The notes: a model not told the origin generated them from the letters alone. Numbered from the stretch's first letter, positions 45,545 to 55,879 are shown. The stretch: 64,000 nucleotides of DNA from Marinobacter sp. LA51 (GCF_030297175.1 NZ_AP028070.1:2728001-2792000), one strand, 5' to 3'. Program-made: numbers and translations.

Positions 45545-48346
45545 ATGTCGCTACCGCTGGTTGTATTACTGCCGTTCTTGGGCGCCATAGCCGCGCCCCT
45601 GTTTGCCCAGGGTGGGCGTACGGCAATTGCTGTCGCATCGTCGGTACCGGCGCTGATCGCTTTGGCCGCCCTGTTTCCACATTGGGAAACTCTGGCTGAC
45701 GGCGGCATGGTGCTGCATACCTATGAATGGTTGCCGGCCATTGGTCTCTCCCTGAGCTTCCGTCTGGACGGGCTGTCGCTGCTGTTTGCCCTGTTGATTC
45801 TGGTGATCGGGCTGCTGATCATTCTCTACGCCCGCTATTACCTGAAGGCAAAGGAGAACGCCGGCAAGTTCTACGCGCTCTTGCTGTGCTTCAAGGGCTC
45901 GATGCTGGGCATCGTGCTCTCCAGCAACCTGTTGCTGATGATGATTTTCTGGGAACTGACCAGTCTGACCTCGTTCCTGCTGATCAGCTTCTGGACTCAC
46001 AAGCAGGACGCCCGTCGCGGCGCCCGAATGGCACTGGCGGTTACCGGTGGCGGTGGCCTGGCACTGCTAGCGGGCATCCTGATCCTGGGTAACATCGTTG
46101 GCAGCTTCGAGCTCGACGACGTTCTGGCCGCCGGCGACCAGATCAAGGCCCATGCCATGTACCCGGTCGCCCTGACTCTGGTGCTCCTGGGCGCCTTTAC
46201 CAAATCTGCCCAATTCCCGTTCCATTTCTGGCTTCCCCACGCCATGCAGGCCCCAACACCGGTGTCGGCGTACCTGCACTCCGCAACCATGGTGAAAGCC
46301 GGCATTTTCCTGATGGCACGTCTGTACCCGGCGCTGGCCGGTACCGAGCAGTGGTTCTACATGGTGAGCTTCACCGGCATGGCCACCTTGCTACTGGGCG
46401 CTTACGTGGCCATGTTCAAGCACGACCTGAAGGGCCTGTTGGCCTATTCCACCGTCAGCCATCTGGGGCTGATCACACTGCTGTTCGGCATGGGCACCAA
46501 ACTGGCGGCCGTGGCAGCGGTCTTCCATGTCATTAACCACGCCATCTTCAAGGCCTCCTTGTTTATGGCGGCAGGCATCATTGACCATGAAACCGGCACC
46601 CGGGACATGCGCAGGATCAACGGCCTGTGGCGCTATATGCCCCATACGGCCACACTGGCCATGGTAGCCGCCTCTTCCATGGCCGGGGTGCCGCTGCTGA
46701 ACGGTTTCCTGAGTAAGGAAATGTTTTTTGCCGAATCCCTGCAGCTGAACCTGCCGGGCTATTGGGCCTGGTTGCCGCCGCTGGTGGCTACCCTGGCCGG
46801 GATCTTTGCGGTCGCCTACTCCGCCCGCTTCATTCACGACGTGTTCTTCAATGGCAAACCGGTGGACCTACCGGTGTATCCGCCCCATGAGCCGCCCCGG
46901 TATATGAAGATTCCGGTGGAGATCCTGGTGTTTGCCTGCATCATGGTGGGCATCTTTCCGGCGCTGTCCGTGGGTCCGCTGCTATACGCCGCGGCCTCGG
47001 CCACTCTGGGCGGCAACGTGCCGGAGTATCACCTGACCATCGCCCACGGCTTCAACCTGCCGCTGTTGATGAGTTTCCTGGCCTTCTTCGGCGGCCTTCT
47101 GATGTACAGCCAGCGCCAGCGCTTCTTTGATTTCCACGCCCGTTTCAAGGAAGTGGACGAAAAAGCGGTGTTTGAGGCTGCTGTTTTGCGGGTAGAAAAA
47201 TTCGCCAACCGCCTCACCGCCCGCATTGAGAACGGATCGCTCCAGCGCTATGGCGTGCTGCTGGTGCTGAGTGTCATTGCGGTTGCGGCCGCACCGCTGG
47301 CCGACTTGGGCGTGTTCATTGGCGAGAATGGCCTGAGCCCGGTGGACGCTGCTACCGCCATTGGCGCCGCCGTGTTGATTCTGTGTGCAATCCTGACCGC
47401 AGTCTTCCATCGTGACCGCTTTACTGCCCTGGTGCTGCTGAGCGTGGTCGGCCTGATGGTCGCACTGGCGTTTGCCCGCTTCTCTGCGCCGGATCTGGCC
47501 ATGACCCAGCTTTCGGTAGAAGTAGTCACCATCGTGCTACTGATGCTGGCGTTGTATTACATGCCGTCCTGGACACCACTGGAAACCGCCACACCACGGC
47601 GCATTCGCGACGTTGTGATCGCGCTGATTGCCGGCACCGGGATGACCCTGGTCACCCTGGCCATGCTGACCCAGCCGTTCAGCTCCATCTCCGAGTTCTT
47701 CCTGGACAACAGCAAACCCGGCGGCGGTGGCACCAACGTAGTGAACGTCATTCTGGTGGACTTCCGGGGCTTCGATACCCTGGGTGAGATCACCGTGCTG
47801 GCCATTGCCGCACTTGGTATCTACGCGATGCTCAAGAACACCGCCCTGACCCCACCACCGGGCGACGGCCAGGGCCATGGCTGGACCCGCGACGCTCACC
47901 CGCTGATGCTGAAACTGATTGCCCGGCCGATGCTGCCATTGGCACTGATGATTTCGGCCTATATCTTCCTGCGTGGTCACAACCTGCCGGGCGGTGGCTT
48001 CATCGCCGGACTGATCACGTCAGTTGCACTGATCCTCCAGTACGTTGCCAGTGGCATGACCTGGACCCAGGATCGGGTGCCGTTCAAATACCACACTGTG
48101 ATCGGTATTGGCCTGCTGTTTGCCGTCATTGCCGGCGCCGGCAGTCTCGCCTTCAGCTACCCGTTCCTGACCTCCACCTTTGGCTACATCACCTGGCCGG
48201 TGGTCGGCAAGTTCGAGGTGGCGTCCGCTCTGGTCTTCGATCTGGGTGTGTACCTGACTGTTATTGGCGCCACACTGCTGGCCCTGGTCAGTATTGGACG
48301 GCTATCACCGCATTCGGCCATCAAGAGTCCTAAGGGGGGCGTGTAA
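45545..48346 (+). CDS. mrpA: Mrp Na+/H+ antiporter subunit A, fused with subunit B
   Basis: 933 residues from the ATG at 45545 (GAGG five bases upstream). An NADH dehydrogenase ND5-like proton channel occupies about residues 60-480, the MrpA-specific C-terminal helices about 605-790, and an MnhB domain about 795-925. The A-B fusion and the gene order identify a group-2 (Pha-type) Mrp complex. It exchanges Na+ or K+ for protons using the membrane potential, important for salt and pH balance in sea water. First gene of a six-gene operon with overlapping stops and starts. Confidence 0.93.
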   Translation: MSLPLVVLLPFLGAIAAPLFAQGGRTAIAVASSVPALIALAALFPHWETLADGGMVLHTYEWLPAIGLSLSFRLDGLSLLFALLILVIGLLIILYARYYLKAKENAGKFYALLLCFKGSMLGIVLSSNLLLMMIFWELTSLTSFLLISFWTHKQDARRGARMALAVTGGGGLALLAGILILGNIVGSFELDDVLAAGDQIKAHAMYPVALTLVLLGAFTKSAQFPFHFWLPHAMQAPTPVSAYLHSATMVKAGIFLMARLYPALAGTEQWFYMVSFTGMATLLLGAYVAMFKHDLKGLLAYSTVSHLGLITLLFGMGTKLAAVAAVFHVINHAIFKASLFMAAGIIDHETGTRDMRRINGLWRYMPHTATLAMVAASSMAGVPLLNGFLSKEMFFAESLQLNLPGYWAWLPPLVATLAGIFAVAYSARFIHDVFFNGKPVDLPVYPPHEPPRYMKIPVEILVFACIMVGIFPALSVGPLLYAAASATLGGNVPEYHLTIAHGFNLPLLMSFLAFFGGLLMYSQRQRFFDFHARFKEVDEKAVFEAAVLRVEKFANRLTARIENGSLQRYGVLLVLSVIAVAAAPLADLGVFIGENGLSPVDAATAIGAAVLILCAILTAVFHRDRFTALVLLSVVGLMVALAFARFSAPDLAMTQLSVEVVTIVLLMLALYYMPSWTPLETATPRRIRDVVIALIAGTGMTLVTLAMLTQPFSSISEFFLDNSKPGGGGTNVVNVILVDFRGFDTLGEITVLAIAALGIYAMLKNTALTPPPGDGQGHGWTRDAHPLMLKLIARPMLPLALMISAYIFLRGHNLPGGGFIAGLITSVALILQYVASGMTWTQDRVPFKYHTVIGIGLLFAVIAGAGSLAFSYPFLTSTFGYITWPVVGKFEVASALVFDLGVYLTVIGATLLALVSIGRLSPHSAIKSPKGGV

Positions 48347-48714
48347 TGGAGCTTGTCTTCGCACTGGTCATCGGCGCTTTGACCGCTTCTGGCGTTTACC
48401 TGCTGTTGCGGGCGCGCACCTTCCCGGTGGTCGTCGGGCTGACCCTGATTTCCTACGGCGTTAACCTGTTCCTGTTCTCCAGTGGCCGGTTGGCGACCGG
48501 AGCCCAGCCCATCCTGGGCACGACCAGCAGCTACACCGATCCCCTGCCACAGGCCCTGGTGCTGACCGCAATCGTGATCGGTTTCGCGATGACCGCATTT
48601 TTGGTGGTGTTGGCGTTGCGCAGCCTGGCCGACCACGAGGACGATCATGTCGACGGTCATCAGGACGTCCATGCCACCAGTTCTTACCAGAAGCCGGAGG
48701 AGACCGGCAAATGA
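48346..48714 (+). CDS. mrpC: Mrp antiporter subunit C
   Basis: 122 residues, NuoK-like with three membrane helices and a histidine- and aspartate-rich tail (D-H-E-D-D-H-V-D-G-H). The start overlaps the mrpA stop and the end overlaps mrpD. Part of the Mrp complex in the inner membrane. Confidence 0.9.
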   Translation: MELVFALVIGALTASGVYLLLRARTFPVVVGLTLISYGVNLFLFSSGRLATGAQPILGTTSSYTDPLPQALVLTAIVIGFAMTAFLVVLALRSLADHEDDHVDGHQDVHATSSYQKPEETGK

Positions 48715-50228
48715 ACCACTGGCTGACTGCACCAATCCTGATCCCCCTGCTGGGCGGCATCCTCCAGGTCTTCATGGGCTATGCCCCGATCAGCCTGCGC
48801 CGAACCCTGGCCATCGCTACCACCGTGCTCTTGCTGGTTTCCACCATCGTCCTGGTCGTGCTGGCCAGTGACGACAGCTACCGCCTGTACGCCTTTGGCA
48901 ACTGGCAACCGCCGTTTGGCATTGTCCTGGTGCTGGATCGCCTGGCGGCACTGATGCTGGTGCTGACCGCTATCCTGGCCATCTTCTGTCACATCTTTGC
49001 CATTGGCGGCGCGGACGAGGGCAATCGCCAGTTCCATGGCCTTTTCCTGTTCCAGCTGATGGGCCTGAACATCGCCTTCCTCACCGGCGATCTGTTCAAT
49101 CTGTTCGTGGCGTTCGAGGTTCTGCTGATTGCCTCCTACGGATTGCTGATGCACGGCGGCGGGCGCGCCCGCAGTATACCCGGAGTGCATTACGTGGTTC
49201 TGAACCTGGCCGGCTCCGCGGTCTTCCTGATCAGTGTCGGCATGATCTACAGCGTCACCGGCACCCTGAACATGGCCGACCTGGCACTGAAGATTCCGGA
49301 ACTGACGGGCGAAAAAATGAGCATCGTCAAAGCCGGCGGCATGATGCTGCTGGTGGTCTTCGCACTGAAAGCCGCGTTGATTCCGCTGTGTTTCTGGCTG
49401 CCCAAGGCCTACGCCAACGCCACCGCCCCGGTTGCTGCGCTGTTTGCGGTCATGACCAAGGTGGGCATCTACGCCATCTTGCGGGTATACCTGCTGGTGT
49501 TCGGCGACGACGCCGGCGCCCTGGCCAACCTGGGCATGGACTGGCTGTTCCCGCTGGCGCTGATCACCCTGACCATGGGGGTCATTGGTGCCTTGGGCGC
49601 AGACAACCTGAAGACTCTGGTGGCCTGGCAGGTCATCATTTCCGTTGGCACCCTGCTGGCCCCCATTGCCCTGGGCTCGGCTGCCGGCATTTCCGCTGCA
49701 CTATTCTACCTGCTCAGCAGTACCTGGACCGTTGGTGGTCTTTTCCTGGTGGCAGAAATGATCGCCAATCAGCGCGGCAGCGCCAGGGACAAAATCGTCA
49801 CCGCGCCGCGTATGCGCAACCGCACTTTCCTGAGTGTATTATTCCTGATCGGCGCAGTGGCTGCCGCTGGCCTGCCACCGCTGAGCGGTTTCTTTGCCAA
49901 GCTACTGATTCTCCAGTCTGTGCTGTCGGGCTCGGAAATGGCTTGGCTGTGGTCGGTGGTGCTGATTGGCAGTTTCTTTACCGTGATCGCCTACAGCCGC
50001 GCCGGTAGCATCGTCTTCTGGCGCACCGTGGACGGTCATATTGAAGAACCCAGACCCTTGGGAGGCAATGTATCCGTCGCCGCCGGTGCACTGGCAGGCC
50101 TCAGTCTGGTGTTGGTGGCCCTGGCAGGCCCCATCAGCGAGTTTACCGACGCCACGGCCGCCCAGCTGCTGAATCCCGGGGATTATCTCGAGATCCTGAA
50201 GACACCCATGGTCAAGGGGGACAACTAA
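48711..50228 (+). CDS. mrpD: Mrp antiporter subunit D
   Basis: 505 residues, ND2/ND4-like proton-conducting subunit with about 14 membrane helices. It carries the family's conserved membrane lysine and glutamate segments, such as F-N-L-F-V-A-F-E-V-L near residue 127 and F-A-L-K-A-A-L near 220. The stop overlaps the mrpE start. Confidence 0.92.
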   Translation: MNHWLTAPILIPLLGGILQVFMGYAPISLRRTLAIATTVLLLVSTIVLVVLASDDSYRLYAFGNWQPPFGIVLVLDRLAALMLVLTAILAIFCHIFAIGGADEGNRQFHGLFLFQLMGLNIAFLTGDLFNLFVAFEVLLIASYGLLMHGGGRARSIPGVHYVVLNLAGSAVFLISVGMIYSVTGTLNMADLALKIPELTGEKMSIVKAGGMMLLVVFALKAALIPLCFWLPKAYANATAPVAALFAVMTKVGIYAILRVYLLVFGDDAGALANLGMDWLFPLALITLTMGVIGALGADNLKTLVAWQVIISVGTLLAPIALGSAAGISAALFYLLSSTWTVGGLFLVAEMIANQRGSARDKIVTAPRMRNRTFLSVLFLIGAVAAAGLPPLSGFFAKLLILQSVLSGSEMAWLWSVVLIGSFFTVIAYSRAGSIVFWRTVDGHIEEPRPLGGNVSVAAGALAGLSLVLVALAGPISEFTDATAAQLLNPGDYLEILKTPMVKGDN

Positions 50229-50716
50229 TGTTCGATCGCCTGAGTTTCCCCCAGCCCTGGCTCAGCCTGACTCTGTTCGTGATCTGGCAATTTCTCAGCG
50301 ACGGGGTTTCCGGTGCCAGTGTGGTACTGGGCCTGATCCTGGCCTGGGGCATTCCCCAGATGACCCAGGCGTTCTGGCCGGAGCGCCCCACCTTTTTCAA
50401 GTCCTGGCGAATGCCGGCCTACCTGACACGACTCCTCTTCGACATCGTTGTCGCCAGTTTTCAGGTCGCCAAGCTGATTCTCAGCCGGCGTAAGCCAAGA
50501 CCCATGTTTGTTTCCTACCCGCTGGAGCTGGAGCAACCGCTGGCCATCACCATTCTGGCGAGCACCATTTCGCTGACGCCCGGCACCGTCAGCGTCGACG
50601 TCAGTGACGACAACAAGATCCTGCTGGTGCACGCCCTGGACGCGGAGAATTGCGACGAAGTGATCGACACTATCCGCACCCGCTACGAAAAACCGCTGCT
50701 GGAGATGTTCGAATGA
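50228..50716 (+). CDS. mrpE: Mrp antiporter subunit E
   Basis: 162 residues: two or three N-terminal membrane helices and a soluble C-terminal domain with L-T-P-G-T-V-S-V-D, the MrpE signature. Overlaps mrpD and mrpF by one and four bases. Confidence 0.9.
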   Translation: MFDRLSFPQPWLSLTLFVIWQFLSDGVSGASVVLGLILAWGIPQMTQAFWPERPTFFKSWRMPAYLTRLLFDIVVASFQVAKLILSRRKPRPMFVSYPLELEQPLAITILASTISLTPGTVSVDVSDDNKILLVHALDAENCDEVIDTIRTRYEKPLLEMFE

Positions 50717-50982
50717 TCACCATCGCACTCTACCTGACCATCGGGATGGTAACGCTGGCAGCCGTACTCAACGTGTACCGGCTGATCAAGGGCCCGGACG
50801 CCCCGGACCGGGTACTGGCGCTGGATACGCTGTACATCAATGCCATTGCCCTGATCATTCTGCTGGGCATCACGCTCGGCACGCGCATGTACCTGGAGTC
50901 GGCGCTGCTGATCGCAGTGATGGGCTTTGTTGGCACCGTGGCCATGGCGAAGTACCTGAAGCGAGGCAGCGTCATTGAATAA
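50713..50982 (+). CDS. mrpF: Mrp antiporter subunit F
   Basis: 89 residues from the ATG at 50713 in an ATGA overlap with mrpE; the frame upstream is a shadow. Three membrane helices and the family motif G-P-D-A-P-D-R-V-L-A-L-D near residue 28. Confidence 0.9.
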   Translation: MITIALYLTIGMVTLAAVLNVYRLIKGPDAPDRVLALDTLYINAIALIILLGITLGTRMYLESALLIAVMGFVGTVAMAKYLKRGSVIE

Positions 50983-51021
50983 CATCAGCCCGAACAACCT
51001 TGCGAATCGAGGATGCCTGTC

Positions 51022-51354
51022 ATGAGCCAGTTCGCTGAATACGCCATCTGCCTGCTGTTGCTGACCGGTGGTGCCTTTACCCTGATTGGAGCCATCGGCC
51101 TGGCCCAGCTCCCGGATTTCTACACCCGACTGCATGGCCCCACCAAGGCCACGACCGTAGGCGTGGGCGCCATCATGCTGAGTTCGGTGATTTATTTCAG
51201 CAGCCGTGACGGCAGCATTGGCATATCAGAAATTCTGGTTACCGTGTTCCTGTTCATGACCGCCCCAGTCAGCGCCAATATCCTGGCCAAGGCCGCCATG
51301 CACATCGACGTCCAAACGGTGGACAATACCGAAGGAAAGCACTGGGATCAGTAA
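51022..51354 (+). CDS. mrpG: Mrp antiporter subunit G
   Basis: 110 residues from the ATG at 51022; another ATG at 51013 lies directly on the GAGG, so it is less likely. Three membrane helices with the family motif L-P-D-F-Y-T-R-L-H-G-P-T-K near residue 31. Last gene of the operon, 39 bases after mrpF. Confidence 0.9.
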   Translation: MSQFAEYAICLLLLTGGAFTLIGAIGLAQLPDFYTRLHGPTKATTVGVGAIMLSSVIYFSSRDGSIGISEILVTVFLFMTAPVSANILAKAAMHIDVQTVDNTEGKHWDQ

Positions 51355-51377
51355 GCGCCCCGCGTAAAAATTAGTCA

Positions 51378-51405
51378 TTGGACTTGAAGAAATTTGACGT
51401 ATAGT
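51378..51405 (+). promoter_or_regulatory. Putative sigma-70 promoter of ppnP
   Basis: TTGGAC (51378-51383), 16 bases, TATAGT (51400-51405), about 33 bases ahead of the ppnP ATG. Separates ppnP from the mrp operon. Confidence 0.4.
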
Positions 51406-51437
51406 AGGCGCCCCAACTATTTATGAGGAGCCAGCAT

Positions 51438-51719
51438 ATGCTCAAAGTTAACGAATACTTCGATGGCAAAGCCAAGTCCATTGCCTTCCAGACGTCCACC
51501 CTGCCGGCCACGGTTGGCGTTATCAGCCCGGGTGAGTACGAATTTGGCACCAGCAAAAAGGAAACCATGACCGTGATCAGCGGTGCCCTGACGGTCCTGC
51601 TGCCTGGCGTAGACGAGTGGATGACCTACGGTTCGGGTGAAAGCTTCGATGTAGCCGGCCAGGCCAGCTTCAAGGCAAAAACCGACATCGATACTGCCTA
51701 TCTCTGCACCTACGAATAA
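51438..51719 (+). CDS. ppnP: Pyrimidine/purine nucleoside phosphorylase
   Basis: 93 residues from the ATG at 51438 (GAGGAG upstream). A single cupin-like domain of the PpnP/YaiE family (DUF1255): V-N-E-Y-F-D-G-K near the start, S-P-G-E-Y-E-F-G-T near 32 and L-P-G-V-D-E-W near 60. Family members phosphorolyse several nucleosides. Stand-alone unit with its own promoter and terminator. Confidence 0.92.
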   Translation: MLKVNEYFDGKAKSIAFQTSTLPATVGVISPGEYEFGTSKKETMTVISGALTVLLPGVDEWMTYGSGESFDVAGQASFKAKTDIDTAYLCTYE

Positions 51720-51769
51720 GTCGCTTCTTCGACGGCCAGCACCCGCTGTCAAAAGTAAGTAGCGTTATC

Positions 51770-51820
51770 GCCGAACGTACCCGCAGCCTGAGATAAAGGC
51801 CGGGTCCGTTCGGCTTTTTT
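51770..51820 (+). terminator. Intrinsic terminator of ppnP
   Basis: GCCGAACGTACCCG (51770-51783) pairs with CGGGTCCGTTCGGC (51801-51814) with one mismatch, followed by six T. Confidence 0.85.
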
Positions 51821-51913
51821 CATCCCCGCCGGTTTTCGTTTGCGTCAATCTGTGTCAGATTTAGTCCTGCTTCTCTCGACAACATCAATAAATGAGAAAG
51901 AGGACACGGACAA

Positions 51914-53557
51914 ATGGTTCAGACCCGAATATTGCCCCCGGCCGACAACGCCTACCAGTACCCCCTGCTGATCAAACAGCTGCTGCTGTCAGGCCCGCGC
52001 CTGCGACCGGAGCAGGAGATCTGTTACGGCAACCGCAGCAAGTACACCTACACCGACCTGGTTGAGCGCATTCACCGTCTGGCCAACGCGCTGACCGATG
52101 CTGGGGTAAAACCCGGAGATACCGTCGCGGTCATGGACTGGGATACCCCTCGCTATCTGGAATGCTTCTTTGCCATTCCGATGATTGGCGCCGTCCTGCA
52201 CACCATTAACGTTCGCCTGTCACCGGACCAGATCGTGTACACCATGAACCACGCCGACGACGCCGTGGTACTGGTGCACGACGACTTCCTGCCGGTGATT
52301 GAGTCGGTCAAAGGCGACATTAAAACTGTTCGCAACTACATTCAGCTGACCGACGAAGCCTCCGCGAAATCAACCGAGCTGCCCAGCGCTGGCGAATACG
52401 AAGCCCTGCTGGCCAAAGCCGGAACCTCTTTCGACTTCCCGGACTTTGATGAAAACAGCATCGCCACCACCTTCTACACCACCGGCACCACCGGCAACCC
52501 GAAAGGTGTGTTCTTCAGCCATCGCCAGCTGGTTCTCCACACTCTTGCCATGACCGGCGCCCTCTCCGGCTACGACGAAATGCCGCTGCTGCGTTCCTCG
52601 TCGGTGTACATGCCGGTGACCCCGATGTTCCACGTACACGCGTGGGGCGTTCCCTATGCGGCCACCATGCTGGGCATCAAGCAGGTTTATCCTGGCCGCT
52701 ATGAGCCAGAAATGCTGGTGGACCTGCTGAAGGAACACAAGGTCACCTTCTCGCACTGTGTACCGACCATCATGCAGATGATGATGGGCACCGAATCTAT
52801 CAAAACAGCTGATCTCAGCAACTGGCACGTGTTGATCGGCGGCAGCGCCCTTACCAAGAGCCTGTGCGATGCCAGCGCCAAGCTCGGCATCCACATGTAC
52901 ACCGCCTACGGCATGTCTGAAACCTGCCCATTGCTGTGTGCGACGCACATGAAACCGGAGGATCTGGAACTGCCGCTGGAGCAGCAGACCGCCAAACGGA
53001 TAAAGACCGGCATCGCCACTGCCCTGGTTGACATGGAGATCTTCGATCCAGAGGGCTATCCGGTTCCCCACGACGGCGAAGCAAAGGGCGAAGTGGTTGC
53101 CCGCGCACCCTGGCTGACCCAGAGCTACTTCAAGGAAAAAGAGAAAGGCGAAGAACTCTGGAAGGGCGGCTGGCTGCACACCGGTGACGTAGCCTCCATG
53201 GACCCGGACGGTACGTTGGTGATCAAAGATCGCATCAAGGACGTCATCAAAACCGGCGGCGAATGGCTGTCGTCTCTAGACCTGGAAAACCTGATCAGTC
53301 AGCATCCTTCGGTCGCCGCTACCGCCGTGGTTGGCGTGCCTGATGAGAAATGGGGCGAACGCCCCCATGCTCTTGTCACTCTGAAGCCGGGCGAAACGGC
53401 CACTCTGGAGGACATCCAGAGCCATCTCCGCCAGTTCGTCGACTCCGGCGAAATCAACAAATGGGCCATCCCGGCACAGATTGATTTTGTCGAGGACATC
53501 CCGAAGACCAGTGTTGGCAAGATCAACAAGAAGCTGATCCGGGATCAGTTAAGCTGA
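51914..53557 (+). CDS. Fatty-acid-CoA ligase (AlkK/DmdB-like)
   Basis: 547 residues, AMP-forming acyl-CoA synthetase of the medium-chain type: [10 protein letters not shown] near residue 192, Y-G-M-S-E-T near 334, W-L-H-T-G-D near 417 and the C-terminal lysine in [10 protein letters not shown]. Activates medium-chain or related short acids to CoA esters. Similar enzymes include AlkK of alkane degraders and methylmercaptopropionate ligases, so the natural substrate is open. A bidirectional terminator follows. Confidence 0.87.
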   Translation: MVQTRILPPADNAYQYPLLIKQLLLSGPRLRPEQEICYGNRSKYTYTDLVERIHRLANALTDAGVKPGDTVAVMDWDTPRYLECFFAIPMIGAVLHTINVRLSPDQIVYTMNHADDAVVLVHDDFLPVIESVKGDIKTVRNYIQLTDEASAKSTELPSAGEYEALLAKAGTSFDFPDFDENSIATTFYTTGTTGNPKGVFFSHRQLVLHTLAMTGALSGYDEMPLLRSSSVYMPVTPMFHVHAWGVPYAATMLGIKQVYPGRYEPEMLVDLLKEHKVTFSHCVPTIMQMMMGTESIKTADLSNWHVLIGGSALTKSLCDASAKLGIHMYTAYGMSETCPLLCATHMKPEDLELPLEQQTAKRIKTGIATALVDMEIFDPEGYPVPHDGEAKGEVVARAPWLTQSYFKEKEKGEELWKGGWLHTGDVASMDPDGTLVIKDRIKDVIKTGGEWLSSLDLENLISQHPSVAATAVVGVPDEKWGERPHALVTLKPGETATLEDIQSHLRQFVDSGEINKWAIPAQIDFVEDIPKTSVGKINKKLIRDQLS

Positions 53558-53571
53558 GCAACAGCTCCTGC

Positions 53572-53602
53572 AAAAAAGCCAGCTATCGTAGCTGGCTTTT
53601 TT
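53572..53602 (+). terminator. Bidirectional intrinsic terminator between the CoA ligase and dadA
   Basis: Stem GCCAGCTA (53578-53585) with TAGCTGGC (53589-53596), TCG loop, with a six-base A run before and a T run after; works for both convergent genes. Confidence 0.88.
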
Positions 53603-53618
53603 GTGGCACTAGGGAAAA

Positions 53619-54872
53619 TCAAAAACCGCTAAAGGAAAAATCCACCTCGGGTTTTCGGCCCGCCACTATGTCCGCCAGTGCCGCGGCGGAGCCGCAGGAA
53701 TGGGTCCAGCCCAGGGTGCCGTGACCGGTGTTCAGGTACAGGTTGGCAAAATGGCTCTTGCCGATATAAGGCACGTTGGATGGCGTGGCGGGGCGTAACC
53801 CAGTCCAGAACTGGGCCTGATCCCAGTGCCCGGCCTCCGGCATGATCTCGGCGGTACGGCGCACGATGGCACGGCAGCGGGTGTAGTTCAGGTCCCGGGA
53901 ATAGCCATTGAGTTCGGCCGTACCGGCCACCCGCATCCGATCTCCCAATCGTGAATAGACCAGTTTGTACTCGTCATCGGTCAAGCTTACCTTAAACGCA
54001 GCTTTCTCGTTTTTCACCGGCACCGTAATCGAATAACCCTTGGTCGGGTAGATATCCAGTGTTAAGCCGATCTTTCTGGCCATTGGCGCACTATAGCTGC
54101 CCAGGCTCAATACGTAGGCATCAGCCCGGAACGTGTTATGAACACCGTCTTTGAGGACCTGGACGCCGAGAATCCGGTCCCCGGCCCGCTCGAAATCCAG
54201 AACGTCGGTGCCGTAGAGGAACTCAACACCGGCCTCCGCACACTTCTTAGCCAGGTTCTGGGTGAACTTGCGCGCATCACCAGATTCATCCTCTGAGGTG
54301 TAGGTGGCCCCAGCGATCCGATCGCGGATTGGTTTCAGTGCCGGTTCAAGTTCAACGGCCCGCTCAGCATCAATAATCTGCCGGTCACAGCCCAGGTCCT
54401 GCATGATGCGGGTCGGCTTGAGGGCACCGTCAAACTCTTGCGGATTGGTGTAGAAGTGCAGGATTCCTTTGCTCAGGGCGTCGTACTCAATGCCGGCTTC
54501 CCGGCGCAGGGCCTGCAACTGGGCGCGGCTATAAGTGCCCAGATTGACCATCTGGCGAATGTTGAAAGCGGCCCGGGCCGACGTGCATTCCCGCAGGAAA
54601 GCCAGTGCCCAACGCCACTGGGCAAGGTCGAGTCTTGGCCGGAACAACAACGGCGCATCAGCGCGAAACAGCCACTTCAGTACCTTGAGGGGCGCCGACG
54701 GGTTGGCCCAGGGTTCGGCATGAGAGACTGACACCTGACCACCGTTGGCAAAACTGGTTTCAAGCCCGGCATTGCTCTGTCGGTCGATCACTGTCACCTG
54801 ATGCCCCTGCCTCTGCAGGTACCAGGCTGTGGTCGTTCCTACGACACCCGCGCCCAAAACCGCTATGTGCAT
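53619..54872 (-). CDS. dadA: D-amino acid dehydrogenase
   Basis: 417 residues, FAD-dependent oxidoreductase with the dinucleotide motif G-A-G-V-V-G at 7-12 and the C-terminal D-A-O signature G-H-G-T-L-G-W-T-H. Oxidises D-alanine and other D-amino acids to keto acids, feeding electrons to the respiratory chain. No alanine racemase (dadX) follows here; the next gene on this strand is the SUI1 factor, upstream. Confidence 0.92.
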   Translation of the reverse strand: MHIAVLGAGVVGTTTAWYLQRQGHQVTVIDRQSNAGLETSFANGGQVSVSHAEPWANPSAPLKVLKWLFRADAPLLFRPRLDLAQWRWALAFLRECTSARAAFNIRQMVNLGTYSRAQLQALRREAGIEYDALSKGILHFYTNPQEFDGALKPTRIMQDLGCDRQIIDAERAVELEPALKPIRDRIAGATYTSEDESGDARKFTQNLAKKCAEAGVEFLYGTDVLDFERAGDRILGVQVLKDGVHNTFRADAYVLSLGSYSAPMARKIGLTLDIYPTKGYSITVPVKNEKAAFKVSLTDDEYKLVYSRLGDRMRVAGTAELNGYSRDLNYTRCRAIVRRTAEIMPEAGHWDQAQFWTGLRPATPSNVPYIGKSHFANLYLNTGHGTLGWTHSCGSAAALADIVAGRKPEVDFSFSGF

Positions 54873-54899
54873 GCTCCCCTCCGGTAAGATTGTGTTTCA

Positions 54900-55256
54900 T
54901 CAGCCACCGGACCGCTTCACAGTCCAGCCCTCCGCTTGCAAAAGCGGAACCAGAATGTCCCGCTGGTCGCCCTGAATTTCGACGACACCGTCTTTCACGG
55001 TACCGCCGGTGCCACACTTTGCCTTCAGCACCTTAGCAAACGCCTTTAGTGCTTTGTCATCCAGCGGGATGCCCGTCACCAGGGTTACGCCCTTGCCTTT
55101 CCTGCCCTTGGTTTCCCGGCTAACCCGGACAACGCCATCACCCTCAGGCCGTGCTGACTGGCCGCAGGTGCATTCCGAGACCGGGTTGCGGCAATCGGGA
55201 CACATTCGGCCCTGTTCGGTGGAAAAGACCAGTCCACCTTCAGCTCGTTTCTTCAT
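54900..55256 (-). CDS. SUI1/YciH-type translation factor
   Basis: 118 residues: an N-terminal zinc-ribbon-like C-P-D-C and C-T-C-G pair (about 19-31) and a SUI1 domain (about 50-115) with K-G-K-G-V-T-L-V-T-G and C-G-T-G-G-T-V. Homologue of eIF1 and Escherichia coli YciH, which affects start-codon fidelity. Located between dadA and a DUF4136 lipoprotein gene on the same strand. Confidence 0.9.
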   Translation of the reverse strand: MKKRAEGGLVFSTEQGRMCPDCRNPVSECTCGQSARPEGDGVVRVSRETKGRKGKGVTLVTGIPLDDKALKAFAKVLKAKCGTGGTVKDGVVEIQGDQRDILVPLLQAEGWTVKRSGG

Positions 55257-55273
55257 GTCGGATTCTTACTCCC

Positions 55274-55801
55274 TTAGCCAACGCCCGGTGGGTACTTGGA
55301 AAACATTTCCGACACGACCTCATCGATCAGCTCGCGCCGTGTCTCCGGGGACTGGCTTTCATTGAGGTAACGACGGCTGGCAGCGCGCCAGACGACTTCC
55401 TTGGTTTCGGTATCGATCAGTTCGACCACCAGCTTGCCCTCAGTAACTTCACGCACCGGTGGCGGTGCTGAAAGGCCCCAGCCAAAATTGCCCCGGCCGA
55501 AGCCAAACCCAAGGCCTACGCCAGTCTGCTCCAGTCGCTCTTCCTCAACGATCTGCCAGTTGGCCAGCAGGTCTGCTTCCGTTTTCGGCACCTTGCGCAT
55601 GGCCTTGCGCTTCAATTCCCGCTCAACCGCCATCTGGATGCGGCTGCCATCAAGGGACACAAAGGCTTCACTACCCGCTTCCTGGGCAAAAGACCAGGTC
55701 GAGTAATTGCCAAACACTGCCGACGGGTTGTAATCCGTCACAACATTACCGGCGCAGCCCGACAGGACCAACGCCATCGCTGCAATCATCAGTAACCGCA
55801 T
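55274..55801 (-). CDS. DUF4136-family lipoprotein
   Basis: 175 residues from the ATG at 55801, preferred over an ATG five codons upstream because GGAG precedes it. The lipobox is L-S-G-C. The mature part matches DUF4136: Y-S-T-W-S-F near 34, A-D-L-L-A-N-W near 83 and a G-L-G-F-G-F-G-R-G-N-F-G-W-G glycine-aromatic stretch near 100. Outer-membrane location likely; function unknown. About 17 bases upstream of the SUI1 gene. Confidence 0.85.
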   Translation of the reverse strand: MRLLMIAAMALVLSGCAGNVVTDYNPSAVFGNYSTWSFAQEAGSEAFVSLDGSRIQMAVERELKRKAMRKVPKTEADLLANWQIVEEERLEQTGVGLGFGFGRGNFGWGLSAPPPVREVTEGKLVVELIDTETKEVVWRAASRRYLNESQSPETRRELIDEVVSEMFSKYPPGVG

Positions 55802-55879
55802 AGTACTGCTCTCCATCTGTAATGGTGATTTACACTCAGTATACGCTTAGGACACGGACCTCGATGCCCTTAAGGTTCC